Below, piece after piece: positions 29,777 to 32,781 of a stretch of 32,781 nucleotides of DNA. Source of the stretch: UBA11373 sp046714175 (GTDB lineage: Bacteria; Actinomycetota; Acidimicrobiia; Spongiisociales; UBA11373); assembly GCA_046714175.1 (NCBI GenBank), contig JBKKBI010000092.1:1-32781 (forward strand), written 5' to 3'. The notes beneath the pieces are model-generated. The model saw only the letters and a list, made by a program, of their open reading frames with translations, did not search any database and was not told the DNA's origin. Both the position numbers and the translations under genes were made by a program. The stretch's first letter is position 1; each line of letters opens with the position of its first letter.

Positions 29777-30403
29777 ATGGATTTGGACTTTCTCAAGGAG
29801 ATCGGTGAGTCCCTCAAGGGCACCAAGATCGACACCGCAGACGAGTTCGAGCAGGCGCTCATCGCCCGGGTCAAGGGCCTGCGCCTGCCGGTGACCAACC
29901 TCGACATCCAGTACGACAAGGGTGTCGCCACCGTGATGGGCATGGTGCCCGACCAGGCGACCAAGGAGAAGGTGATCCTGGCCGTCGGCAACGTCAAGGG
30001 CGTTGCCAAGGTCAAGGACAGCCTCGTGGTCGGTCTGAGCGCGTCGCAGAAGGCAGAGCTGCGCAAGCGCGCGGCGGCCCGCGCCGGCGCCGGAGCCGGA
30101 GCCGCTGCCGCCGCAGCAGCCAAGGCGGCGGAAAAGGCGCGTAAGGAGACCAGAGCCAAGTTCGATACCCAGCTGCGTCGCGCCGCCTACCAGAAGGAAC
30201 TGGCGGCACGGGTCAAGGGAAGCAGCATCACCGCTGGTGCCATCTACACAGTGAAGAAGGGTGACAGTCTGCGCAAGATCGCCAAGAAGGTGTACGGCGA
30301 CGAGTCGAAGTGGAAGGCGATTTTCGAGGCCAACCAGCCCCTGATCAAGAAGGCCGATCTGATCTACGCCGGCCAGGTACTGCGGATTCCGAAGATCAAT
30401 TAA
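29777..30403 (+). CDS. BON-LysM protein (YgaU/Kbp-like)
   Basis: A 208-residue protein combining a BON domain (about 30-90: LEQ-type helix, LDIQYDKGVATVMGMVPD, KVILAVGNVKGVAKVKDSL), an Ala/Lys-rich helix (about 97-150) and a C-terminal LysM domain (YTVKKGDSLRKIAKKVYGDE then IFEANQPLIKKADLIYAGQV). E. coli YgaU/Kbp has the same BON-LysM order at ~149 residues and binds K+. Here an extra ~55-residue charged, Ala-rich spacer separates the domains. No signal peptide is seen, so a cytoplasmic location is likely. A GAAAGGGAG ribosome-binding site and a TACCAT box at 29745-29750 precede it; a perfect hairpin follows. Confidence 0.88.
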   Translation: MDLDFLKEIGESLKGTKIDTADEFEQALIARVKGLRLPVTNLDIQYDKGVATVMGMVPDQATKEKVILAVGNVKGVAKVKDSLVVGLSASQKAELRKRAAARAGAGAGAAAAAAAKAAEKARKETRAKFDTQLRRAAYQKELAARVKGSSITAGAIYTVKKGDSLRKIAKKVYGDESKWKAIFEANQPLIKKADLIYAGQVLRIPKIN

Positions 30404-30429
30404 GCACAAGGCACGCGATGAGAGTGTGG

Positions 30430-30457
30430 GATCACGGACGGATCGCCGTCCGTGATC
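30430..30457 (+). terminator. Hairpin terminator after the BON-LysM gene
   Basis: A perfect 12-bp inverted repeat (GATCACGGACGG and its complement) with a 4-nt loop lies 26 bp after the stop. It lacks a T-run. Confidence 0.8.
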
Positions 30458-30477
30458 TCGCGTAGGGGCCAGCGAGC

Positions 30478-30505
30478 GGAGACCGGAGGCCGGCAACGGG
30501 CAACG
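30478..30505. repeat. 7-bp repeat array E upstream of murJ
   Basis: Heptamers in register: GGAGACC, GGAGGCC, GGCAACG, GGCAACG. A further 7 bp (GGCCGTC) lead exactly to the TAGCGT box of murJ. The first unit is shared with arrays A, B and D. Confidence 0.85.
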
Positions 30506-30512
30506 GGCCGTC

Positions 30513-30518
30513 TAGCGT
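30513..30518 (+). promoter_or_regulatory. -10 box of murJ
   Basis: TAGCGT lies 8 nt before ATG 30527, directly after the heptamer array; no ribosome-binding site. Confidence 0.45.
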
Positions 30519-30526
30519 TTGGGTCC

Positions 30527-32071
30527 ATGACGCCACCACGGCGCGGGCTGTATCACCGCATGGGGATCGCGGCTGCGATCGTCGCCGGCGGGGTGCTGAT
30601 CTCGCGACTTTTGGGGCTGGTTCGCCAGGTGGTGTTTGCCTGGCTGCTCGGGGCCGGTTCCACGGGTGACGAATATTTCGTCGCCTTCCTGCTTCCCGAC
30701 CTGCTCAACTACCTCCTCGCCGGCGCCTACATGGCGATCACCCTCATACCGCTGCTCACGAGGCGGTTTGCCGCCGGCGACGAGACCGATGCCCGCAACG
30801 CCTTCTGGGCGGTGGCGCGTCCCCTCGCCGCCGGGATCGTGGCGTTGATGCTCATCGCCTATCCACTGGTGGAGCCACTGCTGCGGCTGTTGGAGCCAGG
30901 GTTCACTGACGACCAGGTGGCCGAGGCGGCACGCCTCACGCGGATCGTGCTGCCCGCCCAGGTGTTCTTCGTTCTCGGCCAGCTGCTCACCGCCTGGCAG
31001 TTCGCCCGCGAGAAGTTCGTCATCCCCACGCTGGGTCCGATCGTCTACAACCTGGGCATCATCGCCGGAGGATTGGCCGGCGGGTTGGGCCGCAGCGAAC
31101 CGACGGCGACCGGGTTCGCGTGGGGGGCCCTCGCCGGAGCCTTCCTGGGCGTATTCGTGCTGCAGGCGTGGGGTGCCTGGCGCCAGGGCCTGCGCCTCCC
31201 GGGTGTTCGGGTCCGGCGTCATCCGGCAGTGCGCCGCTACTTCGCGCTCGCGATCCCACTGATGCTCGGGCAATCACTCGTGGTGTTGGACGAGCAGCTG
31301 GGGCGCACATTCGGCTCGCTGCACACCGATGGCGGCGTCTCCTGGCTGACCTTCGGAAGACAGACCATGCTGGTGCCAGTGGGCGTGATCGCCCAGGCCG
31401 CCGGGGTCGCGGCTTATCCGTTCCTCGCTCGCCTCGCCGCTGAGGGCAAGTACCAGGAGCTGTCGCACGCAGTCGGCCGTGCCCTGCGCTATGTGCTTGC
31501 AGTGAGTCTGGCTGGCGCAGCAGCCCTCATCGCCCTCTCGCAGCCGTTGGTACGGCTCCTGTACGAGCGCGGGTCATTCGATGCGGCAGACACGATCGCC
31601 ACCGCGGGGACAGTGGTCTTCTTCGCCATCGGCGTCCCGATGTGGGGCATCCAGCAGATCCTGGCGCGGGGCTTCTACGCCCGCGAGGAAATGTGGGCTC
31701 CTGTTGTGGTGGGAACTCTCGCCACCGCGATCGCCCTCCCGATCTACTGGCTGCTCAACGATGCGATGGGGGTCGAAGGCCTGGCATTGGCATCGACCGT
31801 CGCCATCACCATCTATACCGGTGCCCTTGCGGTGGTCTGGTATCGCCGCACGGGGGGCGCCGAGGCGCGTCCTGTAGCCGGCACCGGGCTTCTCGTGGCA
31901 CCGATGGCGGTGGCGGGAGGCGCCGCCGCGTTCCTCATCAGCAACTGGATGGCCGACGCTTGGACGCTCGGGTGGCTCGGCGATGCGATCGCGATCACCG
32001 TGGGCGGGATTGCAGCTTTGGTCATCACCCTGGGTGCTCCGTGGGTGCGCCGCGACCTGAGGCCGGGCTGA
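30527..32071 (+). CDS. murJ: Lipid II flippase MurJ/MviN
   Basis: A 514-residue MOP-superfamily membrane protein of usual length with about 14 membrane segments. It is expected to flip lipid II across the cytoplasmic membrane. Family marks are the N-terminal GVLISRLLGLVRQVVFAWLL with the conserved Arg pair, EYFVAFLLPDLLNYLLAGAY, ARLTRIVLPAQVFFVLGQLL, PTLGPIVYNLGIIAGGLAGG and the later ALSQPLVRLLYERGSFDAAD. The ATG at 30527 follows the -10 box; an internal ATG eleven codons on is possible. It lacks the long cytosolic kinase-like tail of mycobacterial MviN. A weak hairpin follows the stop. Confidence 0.92.
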   Translation: MTPPRRGLYHRMGIAAAIVAGGVLISRLLGLVRQVVFAWLLGAGSTGDEYFVAFLLPDLLNYLLAGAYMAITLIPLLTRRFAAGDETDARNAFWAVARPLAAGIVALMLIAYPLVEPLLRLLEPGFTDDQVAEAARLTRIVLPAQVFFVLGQLLTAWQFAREKFVIPTLGPIVYNLGIIAGGLAGGLGRSEPTATGFAWGALAGAFLGVFVLQAWGAWRQGLRLPGVRVRRHPAVRRYFALAIPLMLGQSLVVLDEQLGRTFGSLHTDGGVSWLTFGRQTMLVPVGVIAQAAGVAAYPFLARLAAEGKYQELSHAVGRALRYVLAVSLAGAAALIALSQPLVRLLYERGSFDAADTIATAGTVVFFAIGVPMWGIQQILARGFYAREEMWAPVVVGTLATAIALPIYWLLNDAMGVEGLALASTVAITIYTGALAVVWYRRTGGAEARPVAGTGLLVAPMAVAGGAAAFLISNWMADAWTLGWLGDAIAITVGGIAALVITLGAPWVRRDLRPG

Positions 32072-32079
32072 ACGCGGAT

Positions 32080-32104
32080 GGGAGCGGCCCAGAGCGCCGC
32101 TCCC
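32080..32104. terminator. Probable hairpin between murJ and sodN
   Basis: An 8-bp inverted repeat, GGGAGCGG and CCGCTCCC, with a 9-nt loop starts 9 bp after the murJ stop, in the convergent interval with sodN. Confidence 0.5.
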
Positions 32105-32171
32105 TCCCGGGGTTGCCCCTTCGATTCGCCGTACGGCTAGGCGTTCGGCCTGTCCGATCCTAGGCGGTGGC

Positions 32172-32561
32172 TCAGGTCTTCGTCTTCTGGAACACGTCGG
32201 CGATCTCGGCGATCAGCCCGAGGAGTTCGTCGCCGACGGCAGGATCCATCGACTTCTTGGCGTCGCCGGCCTTCTTGGCGGCGCGCCAGATCAAGTCATG
32301 AAGATTCGGGAACTTCTCAACGTGCGGCGGCTTGAAGTAGTCGGTCCACAGCACCCACAGGTGGTGCTTGACCATCTCGGCGCGCTCTTCTTTGATGATC
32401 ACGCAGCGCTGCCGAAAGACCTCATCGGTCGAGTCCTGGTACTTCTGCATGATCGCCCGCACCGACTCGGCCTCGATGCGGGCCTGGGCGGGGTCGTAGA
32501 CGCCGCACATCAGGTCGCAGTGGGCGTGCACGATCTGCTTCGGTCGAAACATTGTTCTCAT
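32172..32561 (-). CDS. sodN: Nickel superoxide dismutase
   Basis: NiSOD dismutates superoxide to O2 and H2O2. The 129-residue precursor has a 13-residue leader ending VHA, then the nickel hook HCDLMCGVYDP, where mature His1, Cys2 and Cys6 bind Ni. PAQARIEAESVRAIMQKYQ, KHHLWVLWTDYFKPPHVEK and the helical C-terminus match the ~117-residue mature family. The normally conserved Pro5 (HCDLPCG) is Met here. The leader must be cut to free His1, and a divergent S26-type peptidase gene lies alongside. ATG 32559-32561 directly abuts GAGGAG; ATG 32552, nine nt from that site, may be the used start (10-residue leader). A TAGGGT box lies at 32582-32587. Confidence 0.95.
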   Translation of the reverse strand: MRTMFRPKQIVHAHCDLMCGVYDPAQARIEAESVRAIMQKYQDSTDEVFRQRCVIIKEERAEMVKHHLWVLWTDYFKPPHVEKFPNLHDLIWRAAKKAGDAKKSMDPAVGDELLGLIAEIADVFQKTKT

Positions 32562-32617
32562 CTCCTCGTCTCCGGACTCTCACCCTACACTCGCCCCATC
32601 CGCCATCGGAGGGCGAC

Positions 32618-32781
32618 ACGGACTCCACCGCCGCCGCCGTCGCCGCAGTCATCCAAGCCGCGGTGCAGTTTCGCCTCACCCGTTTCGAGGTCGCCGAGGT
32701 GAGCATGACGCCCACTCTCCACCCCGGTGATTGGGTCTTCGGCGTGCGAGGGCCGCGACGCATCCGGCCGGGCGACGTCGT
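32618..32781 (+). CDS. SodX-like S26 signal peptidase, N-terminal part
   Basis: A frame running off the right edge encodes ...QFRLTRFEVAEVSMTPTLHP followed by GDWVFGV, the hallmark start of S26 signal peptidases (catalytic Ser in SMxPTLxxGD). Divergent placement 56 bp from sodN marks it as the probable SodX peptidase that trims the NiSOD leader. The start is unclear. A GGAGGG ribosome-binding site (32608-32613) is followed after 4 nt by ACG 32618, and the residues after it (AAAVAAVIQAAVQFRL) look coding. The first standard start in frame is GTG 32663, which leaves 13 residues before the catalytic Ser and has no ribosome-binding site. Truncated by the window end. Confidence 0.72.

Noticed and set aside
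32072..32171. Possible small gene in the 100-bp gap between murJ and sodN
   Set aside because: Apart from the 8-bp hairpin near the murJ stop there is no start signal or coding character.

Overview
The window is GC-rich, almost free of gaps and dense in GTG/TTG starts and 4-bp ATGA/GTGA overlaps. It looks like a chromosomal segment of an actinomycetote, possibly an Acidimicrobiia-like lineage. Supporting traits are an Asp-type MurA, a nickel superoxide dismutase with a divergent SodX-like peptidase, MeaB, a PPK1-Nudix protein and many apparently leaderless genes. The taxonomic guess is inference. I see no rRNA, tRNA, CRISPR array, insertion sequence or phage gene.

Layout. 1-231: C-terminal end of an unrecognised gene. 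241-3196 (minus): dapC-dapD-dapE, the succinylase branch of diaminopimelate/lysine synthesis. 3315-5313: a small membrane-anchored protein, a GNAT acetyltransferase and a USP-CBS protein. 5372-9578 (minus): cysteine desulfurase, mnmA and ligA, overlapping by 4 bp at each junction. 9618-13582: a membrane-anchored alpha/beta-hydrolase-fold protein without its catalytic Ser and His, an SRPBCC protein, an enoyl-CoA hydratase, a DUF1761-like membrane protein and meaB. 13745-15827: a NifU-like scaffold, murA and a cytosolic rpiB. 15878-20167: ppk fused to a Nudix domain, an alpha/beta hydrolase, pgl and a lipoprotein.

20203-25512 (minus) is the centrepiece: a nine-gene bacterial microcompartment (BMC) operon in the order rpiB, deoC, permuted BMC-T, BMC-H, BMC-P, CoA-acylating aldehyde dehydrogenase, PduT-like BMC-T, BMC-P, BMC-P. 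It fits the sugar-phosphate-utilising (SPU) class. DeoC would split 2-deoxyribose 5-phosphate into glyceraldehyde 3-phosphate and acetaldehyde, and the dehydrogenase would turn acetaldehyde into acetyl-CoA inside the shell. All three enzymes carry encapsulation-peptide-like N-termini. No PduL/Pta and no alcohol dehydrogenase lie in the window. The compartment RpiB has Asp at the catalytic Cys position, and the PduT-like shell protein has His at the Fe-S Cys position.

25641-32071 (plus): an HTH/coiled-coil protein, two overlapping ABC ATPase-permease modules, a BON-LysM protein and murJ. 32172-32781: sodN and the start of the divergent SodX-like gene.

Two genome-style signals run through the window. 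First, many first-in-operon genes have a TANNNT box 5-8 nt upstream of the start codon, which suggests leaderless transcripts and fixes several starts. Three such boxes instead precede tiny ORFs upstream of genes, including a Cys-X-Cys peptide ahead of nifU. Second, short tandem arrays of 7-bp units sit directly upstream of five of these boxes, where a -35 element should be, including at the BMC operon promoter.
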